A stretch of DNA of 38,354 bases from Duncaniella sp. Lineage in GTDB: Bacteria; Bacteroidota; Bacteroidia; Bacteroidales; Muribaculaceae. The stretch spans positions 1 to 38,354 of the forward strand of contig NZ_JAIDEN010000147.1 in the NCBI RefSeq assembly GCF_029054785.1, in the 5' to 3' direction. The position numbers were made by a program, and so were the translations under genes. Position 1 is the first letter of the stretch. Each line of letters opens with the position of its first letter. A model generated the notes under the pieces. The model ran no database searches. It worked only from the letters and a program-made list of their open reading frames with translations, and was not told the origin of the DNA. Shown here piece by piece: positions 18,419 through 25,831 of this stretch.

Positions 18419-18453
18419 CCGGCTGTCCGGAATCCATCCGGACAGCCGGTTTT
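18419..18453 (+). terminator. Rho-independent terminator ending the PUL
   Basis: A perfect 12-bp GC-rich stem (18419-18430 with 18438-18449) encloses a 7-nt loop and is followed by TTTT. It lies 68 bp after the GH3 stop codon and before the rubredoxin gene. Confidence 0.92.
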
Positions 18454-18585
18454 CCATATTGCCGGACATGATCCATGCCGGTTCTGACAGACAACTCCCG
18501 GACATCCTGAAAACTTTTCAAAGGTTTGAGCGTTAGATAAATTGACAAACATAAACATCTAATCAACTTTACAACTGTTTATCTT

Positions 18586-18747
18586 ATGGAAAAATACGTA
18601 TGCACCGTCTGTGGCTGGGTCTATGATCCGGCAATCGGAGATCCCGAAAATGGAATCGCACCCGGCACATCATTTGCCGACCTCCCTGACGACTGGCTCT
18701 GCCCGGAATGTGGAGTCGGGAAAGACCTGTTTGAACCTGAATCATAA
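18586..18747 (+). CDS. Rubredoxin
   Basis: This 53-residue protein begins MEKYVCTVCGWVYDP and ends near WLCPECGVGKDLFEPES. The two CxxCG knuckles (Cys6/Cys9 and Cys39/Cys42) bind one iron, and the conserved aromatic and GDPENGIAPGT segments are all present. Length is typical for a complete rubredoxin. It is a small cytoplasmic one-electron carrier used in anaerobes for oxidative-stress reductases and related redox enzymes. It stands alone between the PUL terminator and a remnant region, so its partner is not shown by context. The ATG at 18586 is the only sensible start. Confidence 0.97.
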   Translation: MEKYVCTVCGWVYDPAIGDPENGIAPGTSFADLPDDWLCPECGVGKDLFEPES

Positions 18748-18871
18748 GCCTACCGGCAACCATAGGCTGAAACACAGAGGTGAAACATTTGTCGCAAAAT
18801 AGGCCCCCAGACAGCTTCTGTTTTCGGTTCAGTTTCACCTCCCCCCTACCAAAATTTGTCTTTAGCCATTA

Positions 18872-18919
18872 ACAAAAACAAGCCCTGAAGATCGCGTACT
18901 TAATTTGATCTTCAGGGCT
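18872..18919 (-). terminator. Terminator on the minus strand, after the ATP-binding gene and hicA remnant
   Basis: A perfect 13-bp stem (18881-18893 with 18907-18919) is followed, in the minus direction, by a U-rich stretch (TGTTTTTGTT, 18880-18871). It would stop transcription coming from the truncated ATP-binding gene. Confidence 0.82.
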
Positions 18920-18921
18920 GA

Positions 18922-19036
18922 TCATGAAGTTTTGCCCTTGGTGCTTGGAACGTATCCCAAAGCAACAAGCAGACGCCTCATTTCATCCCATGTGGGAACA
19001 TTGACTTGCTAAAACGATCCTTGTTTTCCGGCAAAA
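18922..19036 (-). pseudogene. Remnant of a HicA-like toxin gene
   Basis: On the minus strand 19008-18922 encodes a peptide containing NVPTWDEMRRLLVALGY followed by VPSTKGKTS and then a stop. This matches the pattern of the N-terminal half of Bacteroidales HicA-family mRNA interferases (helix with RRLL..LGY, then GKTSGSR). The usual GSR and catalytic-His region is missing. Just upstream, in another frame, KTRIVLAS resembles the preceding segment, so a frameshift separates the pieces. There is no start codon, because the remnant directly abuts the stop of the ATP-binding gene. Non-functional. The family call rests on a short stretch. Confidence 0.55.
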
Positions 19037-19039
19037 AGA

Positions 19040-19870
19040 CTACTTGATATGAATTATTTCCCAGTGACCGCTTTTCTTCGAACCAACATGGCGGAGTATA
19101 TCGGAAAGAGAGACAAGCTCGCGCTCGACTGTTTTGGTAGCGACTCCAATTGCCGAAGCTATCTCTGCTCTTGTGGTATGCGGATTCTCGCTGATTATTG
19201 CTATGATTCGCTGTTGTCGCTCTGTTAAGTTTTTAGCGACATTTTTAGCGACATTTTTAGCGACATTTTTAGCGACATCTGATTTTTCTGCTTCGCGGGT
19301 CTGGAGGTCAAAAATTACTTTGACTGAATTGATTGTTGTTTCAATTCGCATTGGGCGACCGGTTACTTCTTGCCACCTTTTGAGTTTACGGAGTCCGTAA
19401 CCGAGATTCTCTGACAGGTGCGCAAGTCGGAACAGCTTTGCAATTACAGGATTACGAGGTTGAGATTCAAACGAACTTTCCATTACATCCAACGGCATAG
19501 GCATACCGCCGGGATTAAGGAACTCGATGCGGTCGTCAAAAACATGGATACAACTACGTCGAGGACTGAAATGGTCGGCGTGAGCCATCTGGTTTGCCAT
19601 TGCCTCACGTAAGATATCGTACTCGGAGAAATCCTCAACCGGTTGTCCGCGCTCGTTGATGCCAACCATCGGAGTGTTGACGAGTGTGCGAAGGCGGCGT
19701 AGAATAACACGGCTCGCTTCCCAAAGATTCTGTTGTTCCGGGATGCGATATGTGTAATTGTTCGTCACTGCCTCCATGCCAGTACCGGGTATTTCGACGT
19801 AATCGGCACAGAACGTCGGAACAAAATTGAAGATATAAGGGCTTTTACCCGCCACTATTTTAAAATGCAT
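19040..19870 (-). CDS. 5'-truncated AlbA/Schlafen-type ATP-binding protein with C-terminal winged helix
   Basis: 276 residues from the ATG at 19870. Visible parts are the C-terminal half of the family: FVPTFCADYVEIPG, a GHKL-type ATPase segment (DILREAMANQMAHADH, IHVFDDRIEFLNPGGMP, AKLFRLAHLSENLGYGLRKL), a VAKN tandem repeat, and a winged helix (AEIASAIGVATKTVERELVSL). The N-terminal AlbA_2 DNA-binding domain seen in full-length relatives (about 450-550 residues) is absent. Codons above 19870 are only open through the terminator of the neighbouring tRNA, with TTG as the sole start there, so that extension is not credible. Full-length members are putative transcription regulators, often near mobile elements. 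This copy is probably a non-functional or altered remnant. Confidence 0.72.
   Translation of the reverse strand: MHFKIVAGKSPYIFNFVPTFCADYVEIPGTGMEAVTNNYTYRIPEQQNLWEASRVILRRLRTLVNTPMVGINERGQPVEDFSEYDILREAMANQMAHADHFSPRRSCIHVFDDRIEFLNPGGMPMPLDVMESSFESQPRNPVIAKLFRLAHLSENLGYGLRKLKRWQEVTGRPMRIETTINSVKVIFDLQTREAEKSDVAKNVAKNVAKNVAKNLTERQQRIIAIISENPHTTRAEIASAIGVATKTVERELVSLSDILRHVGSKKSGHWEIIHIK
19231..19278 (-). repeat. Four perfect 12-bp tandem repeats encoding VAKN
   Basis: The unit TTTTAGCGACAT (plus strand) is repeated four times without error (19231, 19243, 19255, 19267). On the minus strand it encodes repeated Val-Ala-Lys-Asn linking the ATPase half to the winged helix. The unit is a multiple of three, so copy-number changes alter linker length without shifting the frame. 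Confidence 0.95.
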
Positions 19871-19886
19871 AATATTCACTAATGGA

Positions 19887-19937
19887 TACAAAAAGCCGTT
19901 GAGAATAATTACTAAATTACTTATTCTCAACGGCTTT
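19887..19937 (-). terminator. Rho-independent terminator of tRNA-Arg
   Basis: A perfect 17-bp stem (19921-19937 with 19892-19908, 12-nt loop) lies 8 bp beyond the tRNA 3' end on the minus strand and is followed by a T-run. The truncated ATP-binding gene begins immediately beyond it. Confidence 0.93.
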
Positions 19938-19945
19938 GAATTTCG

Positions 19946-20019
19946 TGATCCGGATGCGACTCGAACGCATGACCGTCTGCTTAGAAGGCAGATGCTCTAT
20001 CCAGCTGAGCTACCGGACC
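19946..20019 (-). tRNA. tRNA-Arg (anticodon UCU)
   Basis: The 74-nt cloverleaf fits fully. The acceptor GGTCCGG pairs with CCGGATC (one G-T). The D arm is GCTC/GAGC, the anticodon arm TCTGC/GCAGA with loop CTTCTAA giving anticodon TCT, and the T arm ATGCG/CGCAT with loop TTCGAGT. The discriminator is A and CCA is not encoded, as is usual in Bacteroidota. It decodes AGA/AGG. It has a promoter-like box upstream and a strong terminator downstream, so it is a single-gene unit. The 3' flank borders broken genes, consistent with past use as an integration site. Confidence 0.98.
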
Positions 20020-20033
20020 AGCCTTTTGCGGTG

Positions 20034-20041
20034 CAAAGGTA
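20034..20041 (-). promoter_or_regulatory. -7 box of the tRNA-Arg promoter
   Basis: TACCTTTG on the minus strand matches the Bacteroidales -7 consensus TAnnTTTG, ending 15 nt before the mature tRNA 5' end. No clear TTTG -33 element is visible, which is common for weaker matches. Confidence 0.65.
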
Positions 20042-20149
20042 GTGTTTTTTCTTGTTATTTCCTAATATTTCAAACACGAAACTATCCAATTGCAGCAGAA
20101 TTTACCCTTAAAAATTAACAATACAACGTTAGATTTTCATTTTATTGCC

Positions 20150-20157
20150 TAACTTTG
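20150..20157 (+). promoter_or_regulatory. -7 box upstream of the secreted envelope protein
   Basis: TAACTTTG matches TAnnTTTG. The -33 region is weak (TTAG at 20129-20132, spacing 17). The expected transcript starts near 20162 and has a leader of about 100 nt before the ATG at 20261. Confidence 0.5.
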
Positions 20158-20260
20158 TGGCCGATTTGCAGTGGACATTATTTACACCCCTGGGCTTAAT
20201 TTGTCATACAATCAGAAATATCGAAGAAATTCACCAATCAGACAGATCACATTCAGCAAT

Positions 20261-20914
20261 ATGAGACGATTGCTTTTTTCTTTCGTAATGATCCTCGCAG
20301 GAGCTGCCTCCCAATCATTCGCTGCCGTCAACGAGGATTTCACACACCACCGTTTTTCAATCAGCGGCACTCTGACCTCATCGGACACCTACTCTCTGGA
20401 AGCCGCTTATCATTATATGTTCTGGGAATATCTTGGTATAGGAGGCGCCTTGGGGCATTGGTCAAACTGGTATGATGACGGATGGGCTTCCGGCACCAAT
20501 TGGCACATCGACGATGACGACAACAGGCCCTCCAACCTCTATCTGCGCCCATCCGTCGTAGCCACATCCCCCGCCCTGAAATGGCGTCAGGCCTATCTGT
20601 CAATTTACGCCGAACCGGGCCTCATGCTCAACATCCCCTATCAGCGTGTGTGCATCGAAACCACCGAAAACTGGCCCGCTAAAGATTATGACTATATCAG
20701 CACCACCGGAGGACAGAGGCTCGCAATGGATCTGCGGTTGGGAATCAACGCCAATGTAGGACCCTGCGGAATCAGTGCAGGTTATATGATGTCAAATCTC
20801 GACATCTTCAGCCAGTATCGCCATCTATCCTACCGCGGCATCTCATTCCGGGAATTTTATCACAGCAAACCTTTCATGCAAGGCGCCTACCTGACACTTT
20901 CGTATAATTTCTAA
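20261..20914 (+). CDS. Secreted hypothetical envelope protein, probable small outer-membrane beta-barrel
   Basis: 217 residues from the ATG at 20261. This start is preferred over the upstream in-frame ATG at 20171 because it gives a standard signal peptide (MRRLLFSFVMILAGAASQSFA) and because the -7 promoter box lies at 20150-20157. The mature part alternates hydrophobic and polar residues with many Trp/Tyr/Gly (SLEAAYHYMFWEYLGIGGAL, LAMDLRLGINANVGPCGISAGY) and ends GAYLTLSYNF, a C-terminal Phe beta-strand typical of outer-membrane barrels. I do not recognise a named family. The outer-membrane call is inferred from composition. Confidence 0.72.
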   Translation: MRRLLFSFVMILAGAASQSFAAVNEDFTHHRFSISGTLTSSDTYSLEAAYHYMFWEYLGIGGALGHWSNWYDDGWASGTNWHIDDDDNRPSNLYLRPSVVATSPALKWRQAYLSIYAEPGLMLNIPYQRVCIETTENWPAKDYDYISTTGGQRLAMDLRLGINANVGPCGISAGYMMSNLDIFSQYRHLSYRGISFREFYHSKPFMQGAYLTLSYNF

Positions 20915-20965
20915 GTTTTTTCTAAAGATTTCTGAACAGCGGCAGGGGAATGGGTGAAGATAAAT

Positions 20966-20996
20966 TTTGAGACCTCAAAGTGTTTTTGTACCTTTG
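20966..20996 (+). promoter_or_regulatory. Consensus Bacteroidales promoter of the LysE-family gene
   Basis: TTTG (20966-20969), exactly 19 nt, then TACCTTTG (20989-20996): a perfect TTTG-N19-TAnnTTTG match. The predicted transcription start is about 21000-21003, which coincides with the GTG used here as the start of the coding region. Confidence 0.82.
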
Positions 20997-21002
20997 CAGA
21001 TT

Positions 21003-21647
21003 GTGATACACCTGCCTGTCATAATATTCAGAGGCCTGCTTATAGGCATTCTTGTTTCGGCTCCGATGGGACCGATCGGGATGCTTTGTATCCAGCGCAC
21101 ACTTAACCGTGGTCGTTGGCCGGCTTTCTTTACAGGCGTAGGCGCAGGGGTCAGCGATCTGCTTTACTGTCTGCTGACCGGCCTGGGACTTTCATTTGTG
21201 ACAGATTTTATCCAGTCGAATCAGAGTGTGCTGCAAGCGATAGGCTCAATAGTCCTGATTGTCTATGCCTCCTATCTTTTTGTCACAAACCCCTCACGGG
21301 CTTTACAGCCTGCTACGATGCAGGCCACAAGCTACTGGAAAGATTTCGGAACCGGTTTCCTCTTCACTTTCTCCAACCCGCTTATACTCTTCTTCATAAT
21401 CGGGCTTTTTGCCCGATTCAGTTTTCTGGCACCGGAATTCCAGGCCTATCATTATGTGGCCGGTTACATCTCGATATTCCTCGGTGCTGTAATGTGGTGG
21501 TTCGGAGTAACTTACTTTGTAAACAAAGTCCGCCGACACTTCAACATCCGTTCGATGTGGCTCCTGAACAGAATTCTGGCAGCCATAATCATGATCATGG
21601 GTGCGATCGGTTTCATCACCGGTATAAAAGACCTTTTCTTCAATTAA
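21003..21647 (+). CDS. LysE/RhtB-family amino-acid exporter
   Basis: About 214 residues with six hydrophobic helices: FRGLLIGILVSAPMGPIGML, then AFFTGVGAGVSDLLYCLLTG, QAIGSIVLIVYASYLFV, GTGFLFTFSNPLILFFIIGLF, VAGYISIFLGAVMWWFGVTYFV and ILAAIIMIMGAIGFITG. The APMGPIG motif of helix 1 is the LysE-family hallmark. Family members export amino acids or derivatives across the inner membrane. Start choice is unusual: the frame is open further up, but that part overlaps the consensus promoter. No ATG precedes helix 1 after the predicted transcription start, so the GTG at 21003 is taken, implying a leaderless mRNA. The true start is uncertain by a few codons. Confidence 0.85.
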   Translation: MIHLPVIIFRGLLIGILVSAPMGPIGMLCIQRTLNRGRWPAFFTGVGAGVSDLLYCLLTGLGLSFVTDFIQSNQSVLQAIGSIVLIVYASYLFVTNPSRALQPATMQATSYWKDFGTGFLFTFSNPLILFFIIGLFARFSFLAPEFQAYHYVAGYISIFLGAVMWWFGVTYFVNKVRRHFNIRSMWLLNRILAAIIMIMGAIGFITGIKDLFFN

Positions 21648-21687
21648 AAAATCAAACAAATTCAAACAACCTCCTCATCCAAACGAT

Positions 21688-22347
21688 ATGCAAAAGACGC
21701 TGCACGTTCCATACATAGCCGATCTTGACTTTCTGAACACCGATGCTATTTTCAATCGGCTGGAATCATCAGGAGTACGTCATAATATCGGTGAGCTCAA
21801 CTGGAAAGACCTGTACCCCTATCATCCGCTGACCACGTTTACAATCGCGCATTCCGACAACTATATCTATGTCAATTTCTTTGTTCGCTGCAACTATCTG
21901 CGCGCCGTGAATTTCGAGAACAACTCGCCGGTCTATGAGGATTCGTGCGTGATGTTCTTCGTGCAGCCTGAAGGATCAAAAAAATACTGGAATTTCGAGT
22001 TCAACTGCATCGGAGCAATCAAATCATCTCATCGCGAATCACGCAATCAGGCCGTGACGCATCTCAGCGATGCTGAAATCGCAACAATCGCAGTGCTCCC
22101 GTCGTGCGGACGCCGTCCGTTCCAGGAAGTCGAGGGACTGTTCACCTGGGACATCCTCGCCGCAATCCCCCTCAGCCTGCTCGGAGTAAAATATGAAGGA
22201 AAGCCGATCGAGCTAAACGGCAACTTCTACAAGTGCGCGTCCGGCACATCGCAGCCACACTTCCTGAGCTGGTCGCCCGTACCGACTCCGGCTCCTGACT
22301 TTCACCAGCCGCAATATTTCGGTAAAATCGTTCTGGACGGCATGTAA
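21688..22347 (+). CDS. Carbohydrate-binding family 9-like protein, no signal peptide
   Basis: A 219-residue protein with the compact beta-sandwich pattern of the CBM9-like proteins of Bacteroidota: TFTIAHSDNYIYVNFFV, an EDSCVMFFV strand, YWNFEFNCIGAIKSSH, FTWDILAAIPLSLLG and LNGNFYKCASGTSQPHFLSWSP. No signal peptide or lipobox is visible, so it should remain cytoplasmic, which is odd for a glycan-binding fold. It follows the LysE gene by 40 bp and probably shares its transcript. It ends before a strong bidirectional terminator. The ligand is unknown. Confidence 0.75.
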   Translation: MQKTLHVPYIADLDFLNTDAIFNRLESSGVRHNIGELNWKDLYPYHPLTTFTIAHSDNYIYVNFFVRCNYLRAVNFENNSPVYEDSCVMFFVQPEGSKKYWNFEFNCIGAIKSSHRESRNQAVTHLSDAEIATIAVLPSCGRRPFQEVEGLFTWDILAAIPLSLLGVKYEGKPIELNGNFYKCASGTSQPHFLSWSPVPTPAPDFHQPQYFGKIVLDGM

Positions 22348-22404
22348 AAAAAATCCCATCGCCGACATCGGAAGCGACACACAATCCACCGCACACCATA
22401 AAAC

Positions 22405-22446
22405 TTCAGCCCGGCTACTGCAACAGTAGCCGGGCTGAATGCTTTT
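22405..22446. terminator. Bidirectional terminator between convergent genes
   Basis: A perfect 16-bp stem (22405-22420 with 22424-22439, 3-nt loop) sits between the ends of the CBM9-like gene and ddh. T-rich sequence follows on the plus strand (GCTTTTT), and a shorter TTTT run follows on the minus strand. Confidence 0.93.
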
Positions 22447-22467
22447 TCCTATGTCAGAATCTACTGA

Positions 22468-23364
22468 TCAGACAAGATGAGCGATCAGGTCTTCGCGATC
22501 GCCGGGGAGAAGATCAATGACCGGAATTTCCACCATCGTATAGGCACCGGGGGTCAGACGCATTGAGGCGCGGGCAACTCCGACAAGCAACTGTGCGGTA
22601 AGAGCCGGATTGTTGATCGACATGTTGAACTCAAAACGCTGGTTCTGTGTCTTTCCTGAAACACCTTTGCGCACCATGTGTACACCGTGGCCCATATCCT
22701 TGACAGCATCAACGCTCTCGACGGCCATCACGTGGGTCTCGTCAGAAGCGAAATATGGATCTTCCTTGACAGCCTTGGCTACATCTTCAAGACGTGCGCC
22801 GGGTTCAAGTTCGACATAGACCATACGGCGGTGCATTCCGTCGCCCTTCGGCATAGTCATAGAGAGAGCGTTTTTAACACCAGCCTTGGACTTGACACAA
22901 ACAGTGTGGCCCATGCTCATACCGGGACCGAAATTAGTATAAGTCAAGCCCTTAGGCGCAGCAGCTTCGAGAAGGGTGCGAACGATTGAATCGCTGCCCG
23001 GATCCCATCCTGCCGAAATTACAGCCACACGACCGGCCTTTTTAGCGGCAGCATCAAGCGAACGGCGCAGATCAATGATTGATGTATGGATGTCGAAGCT
23101 ATCCACTGTATTGATGCCCATCGCAAGATATTCGAGAGCATATTTCTCGACCTCACGGGTCGGAGTGGCGAGAACGGCCACATCGACATGTCCGAGTTCA
23201 CGGATGTCTGTAACCACCTTATAGGCGGCAAGTTCTGCTGGAACATCAGTCACATTGCGGCGCACTACGCCTGCAATCTCAAAATCAGGGGCTGCCTCAA
23301 GAGCTTCAACCGTGAAGCGGCCAATGTTGCCGTAACCAACTACGGCGGCACGAATCTTTGTCAT
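22468..23364 (-). CDS. ddh: meso-Diaminopimelate D-dehydrogenase
   Basis: A 298-residue NADP-dependent enzyme (EC 1.4.1.16) that makes meso-diaminopimelate directly from tetrahydrodipicolinate, feeding lysine and peptidoglycan synthesis. The N-terminal Rossmann motif is GYGNIGRF (residues 10-17). Other family landmarks are ATPTREVEKYALEYLAMGINTVDSFDIH, ISAGWDPGSDSIVR, TNFGPGMSMGHTV, MPKGDGMHRRMVYVE and FEFNMSINNPALTAQ. Length is normal and no residues are obviously missing. It is transcribed towards the bidirectional terminator at 22405-22446. The ackA gene upstream on the same strand is separated by a large hairpin, so ddh is probably its own unit. Confidence 0.97.
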   Translation of the reverse strand: MTKIRAAVVGYGNIGRFTVEALEAAPDFEIAGVVRRNVTDVPAELAAYKVVTDIRELGHVDVAVLATPTREVEKYALEYLAMGINTVDSFDIHTSIIDLRRSLDAAAKKAGRVAVISAGWDPGSDSIVRTLLEAAAPKGLTYTNFGPGMSMGHTVCVKSKAGVKNALSMTMPKGDGMHRRMVYVELEPGARLEDVAKAVKEDPYFASDETHVMAVESVDAVKDMGHGVHMVRKGVSGKTQNQRFEFNMSINNPALTAQLLVGVARASMRLTPGAYTMVEIPVIDLLPGDREDLIAHLV

Positions 23365-23417
23365 ATTTGCATTATTAATTTAAGTAACTTTTCGTATGAA
23401 GTATAAATAGTTAATTA

Positions 23418-23471
23418 GATTCCACGCCTGGTATATCCCATTAGAGACGGGCTATATCCGGGCGTGGAATC
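23418..23471 (-). terminator. Long hairpin after ackA
   Basis: An almost fully paired 54-nt inverted repeat (GATTCCACGCC at 23418-23428 with GGCGTGGAATC at 23461-23471, inner arms continuing to a 9-nt loop at 23440-23448). It lies 20 bp past the ackA stop and is followed by T/A-rich sequence in the minus direction. Confidence 0.75.
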
Positions 23472-23490
23472 AAGTTCGGATTTTACAGGA

Positions 23491-24693
23491 TCATTTCTTG
23501 GAAACAATCGCTTCAGTGTCGCGGGCAATCATCAGTTCCTCGTCAGTCGGGATGACAACCACTTTCACCTTCGATGCAGGAGTCGATATGACAGCTTCCT
23601 TGCCGCGGAGACCGGAATTCAGTTCCTTGTCAAGCTCTACGCCCATGAATTTCAAAGGCTCGCAGACTGACTCGCGGAGAGAAGTCTGGTTTTCACCGAC
23701 TCCACCGGTGAAGACGATGATGTCTACACCACCCATCTCAGCTGCATAAGCGCCGATGTATTTGAGGATGCGCTGCTCGTACATGTCAAGGCCGAGGATA
23801 GCACGTTCATTACCGGCATTGACTGCGTCTTCGATTTCACGCATGTCGCTTGAAATGCCGGTTGTGCCAAGCATACCACTTTCCTTGTTGATGATCTTCT
23901 GGAGATCAGTGGCAGAAAGGTTATGTTTGAGCATGATGTAGACAAGAGCTCCCGGATCGATGTCACCTACGCGGGTACCCATCATGAGACCTTCTGTCGG
24001 GGTGAGACCCATCGAGGTATCAACGCTCTTACCTCCGTCGACAGCAGTGATTGAACCGCCGTTTCCGACATGGCAGGTGATGATCTTCTGATCCTTGATG
24101 TCAACACCGAGGAACTCGCAGACGCGCTGTGAAACATAACGGTGGCTTGTGCCGTGGAAACCGTAACGACGGACACCGTCTTCCTCATAGTACTTGTAAG
24201 GCAGTGCGTAGAGGAACGATTTTGCGGGCATTGTCTGATGGAATGCTGTATCAAAAACTGCCACCTGGGGTTTGCCGGGCATGAGAGTGGTGATCGCATC
24301 GATACCGGTCATGTTGGCGGGATTGTGAAGAGGAGCGATGTCGTAGCACTGCTTGATCATGTCCTTAACCTCATCGTTGATTAGCACGCTCTCGCTGAAC
24401 TTCTCAGCACCGTGGACCACGCGGTGGCCGACAGCGTCGATTTCGTCATAAGACTTGATGCAACCCTCGGCAGAATCTGTCAGAAGATTCAGGATGGCCT
24501 GCACAGCACCGTTGTGGTCAACAAGACCGAGTTCGATGATGGCTTTCGAACCGTTGTTTTTCTTATATTTCAGGAAACCGTCGTTAAGGCCGATTTTCTC
24601 AACGCCACCCTCGGCAAGCACACTGTTGTCAGCGGTGTCGATAAGCTTGTATTTCACAGAACTGCTGCCGCAGTTTAATACTAAGATTTTCAT
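23491..24693 (-). CDS. ackA: Acetate kinase
   Basis: A 400-residue ASKHA-fold kinase (EC 2.7.2.1) converting acetyl phosphate and ADP to acetate and ATP. Family signatures present are MKILVLNCGSSSVKY at the N-terminus, VGHRVVHGAEKF, FDTAFHQTMP, YGFHGTSHRYVS, CHVGNGGSI, MGLTPTEGLMMGTRVGDIDPG and FTGGVGEN. Length is standard. It lies 29 bp downstream of pta on the same strand, forming the usual pta-ackA operon for substrate-level ATP production and acetate excretion in a fermentative anaerobe. Confidence 0.99.
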   Translation of the reverse strand: MKILVLNCGSSSVKYKLIDTADNSVLAEGGVEKIGLNDGFLKYKKNNGSKAIIELGLVDHNGAVQAILNLLTDSAEGCIKSYDEIDAVGHRVVHGAEKFSESVLINDEVKDMIKQCYDIAPLHNPANMTGIDAITTLMPGKPQVAVFDTAFHQTMPAKSFLYALPYKYYEEDGVRRYGFHGTSHRYVSQRVCEFLGVDIKDQKIITCHVGNGGSITAVDGGKSVDTSMGLTPTEGLMMGTRVGDIDPGALVYIMLKHNLSATDLQKIINKESGMLGTTGISSDMREIEDAVNAGNERAILGLDMYEQRILKYIGAYAAEMGGVDIIVFTGGVGENQTSLRESVCEPLKFMGVELDKELNSGLRGKEAVISTPASKVKVVVIPTDEELMIARDTEAIVSKK

Positions 24694-24722
24694 TCTTAAA
24701 AAGCTGTTATAAAAGGAGATGA

Positions 24723-25739
24723 TTAGTTGTTTTCCTTAAGACCGATTGCCTGGTTGCAGGTGATGATGATGGTCTTGTAAATGTCTTCGGGATAGCAGCC
24801 GCGAGAAAGGTCGTTGACCGGAGCGGCGAGACCCTGAAGAACGGGACCGACAGCCTGAACACCACCAAGACGCTGCACGAGCTTGTAAGCGATGTTGCCT
24901 ACTTCGAGCGAGGGGAACACCAGAACATTGGCACGTCCGGAAAGCGGGCTGTTGGGAGCCTTGCTGTTTGCTACGCCCGGCACGAGAGCGGCATCAGCCT
25001 GAAGTTCGCCGTCAAGCATGAGCGAGGGTTCCATTTCATGAGCGATCTTTGTAGCCTCGATGACTTTGTCGACACGCTCGCTCTTGGCACTGCCCTTGGT
25101 AGAGAAGCTGAGAATAGCGACACGGGGTTCGATGCCGGCGATGTCACGCGCGGTCTTGCCTGCCGACACAGCGATCTGAGCGAGCTGGGCAGCATCGGGT
25201 TCGGGAACAACAGCACAGTCGGCGAAGATGAGCAGACCGTTTGTTCCGTAAGGAGAATCTTCGGGTAGAACCATTACAAACGCACCGGAAACCACGTCGA
25301 TGCCGGGCATTGTCTTGATCACCTGGAATGCAGCACGAAGCACATTTCCGGTTGTGTTGAGCGCACCTGCCACCTGGCCGTCTGCGTCACCGGCCTTCAC
25401 CATAAGGCAGCCGAGATAAAGAGGATTGGCGGAAGTCATGCGGGCTTCTTCCATTGAGATGCCCTTTTTCTTGCGCAGGTCAAAGTAGAGAGGAGCATAT
25501 TTGTCAATCACTTTCTCATCGGCAGGATTGACGATTGTAGCGCGACCGATGTTATCAAGCTTAAGATCCTTGGCCATAGTCATGATTTCAGCCGGATCAC
25601 CGATCAGGATAATATCAGCGATGCCATCGGCGATAATGCGGTCAGCAGCTGTGAGTGTACGGGGTTCAGTGCCTTCAGGAAGGACAATGCGTTGACGCTT
25701 CGCTTTGGCGTTTGCGGTAAGTTTTTCAAAAAGACCCAT
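24723..25739 (-). CDS. pta: Phosphate acetyltransferase
   Basis: A 338-residue short-form Pta (EC 2.3.1.8), making acetyl phosphate from acetyl-CoA. Signatures are RIVLPEGTEPRTL near the N-terminus, GDADGQVAGALNTTGNVLRA, SGAFVMVLP, DCAVVPEPDAAQLAQIA, AILSFSTKGSAKS, DGELQADAALVP, NVLVFPSLEVGNIAYKLVQRL and GPVLQGLAAPVNDLSRGC. Only the catalytic PTA_PTB domain is present, with no DRTGG/regulatory extension. First gene of the pta-ackA operon, with a good promoter at 25832-25863 and an 80-90-nt leader. Confidence 0.99.
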   Translation of the reverse strand: MGLFEKLTANAKAKRQRIVLPEGTEPRTLTAADRIIADGIADIILIGDPAEIMTMAKDLKLDNIGRATIVNPADEKVIDKYAPLYFDLRKKKGISMEEARMTSANPLYLGCLMVKAGDADGQVAGALNTTGNVLRAAFQVIKTMPGIDVVSGAFVMVLPEDSPYGTNGLLIFADCAVVPEPDAAQLAQIAVSAGKTARDIAGIEPRVAILSFSTKGSAKSERVDKVIEATKIAHEMEPSLMLDGELQADAALVPGVANSKAPNSPLSGRANVLVFPSLEVGNIAYKLVQRLGGVQAVGPVLQGLAAPVNDLSRGCYPEDIYKTIIITCNQAIGLKENN

Positions 25740-25831
25740 AGGTATGTGATTTAATATTAAAGATTTTTTGACAATTATAATTTGTCAGAATGTGCTCAGG
25801 CTTATAAGTCGGGCCATGCTGAATCATCGCA

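Noticed and set aside
18777..18841. Inverted repeat GAGGTGAAAC/GTTTCACCTC with a 45-nt loop after the rubredoxin gene
   Set aside because: The loop is long and no U-run follows, so neither a terminator nor a riboswitch can be supported.
18925..19004. Short plus-strand peptide with a CPWC motif resembling a zinc or thioredoxin motif
   Set aside because: It is exactly antisense to the hicA-like remnant, whose translation matches a family pattern better; no ribosome-binding or promoter support.
19871..19930. 20-codon N-terminal extension of the truncated ATP-binding gene
   Set aside because: It begins at TTG inside the tRNA-Arg terminator hairpin and encodes no family sequence.
20171..20260. 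30-codon N-terminal extension of the secreted envelope protein
   Set aside because: The extension is polar and would bury the signal peptide. The ATG at 20261 gives a standard signal sequence.
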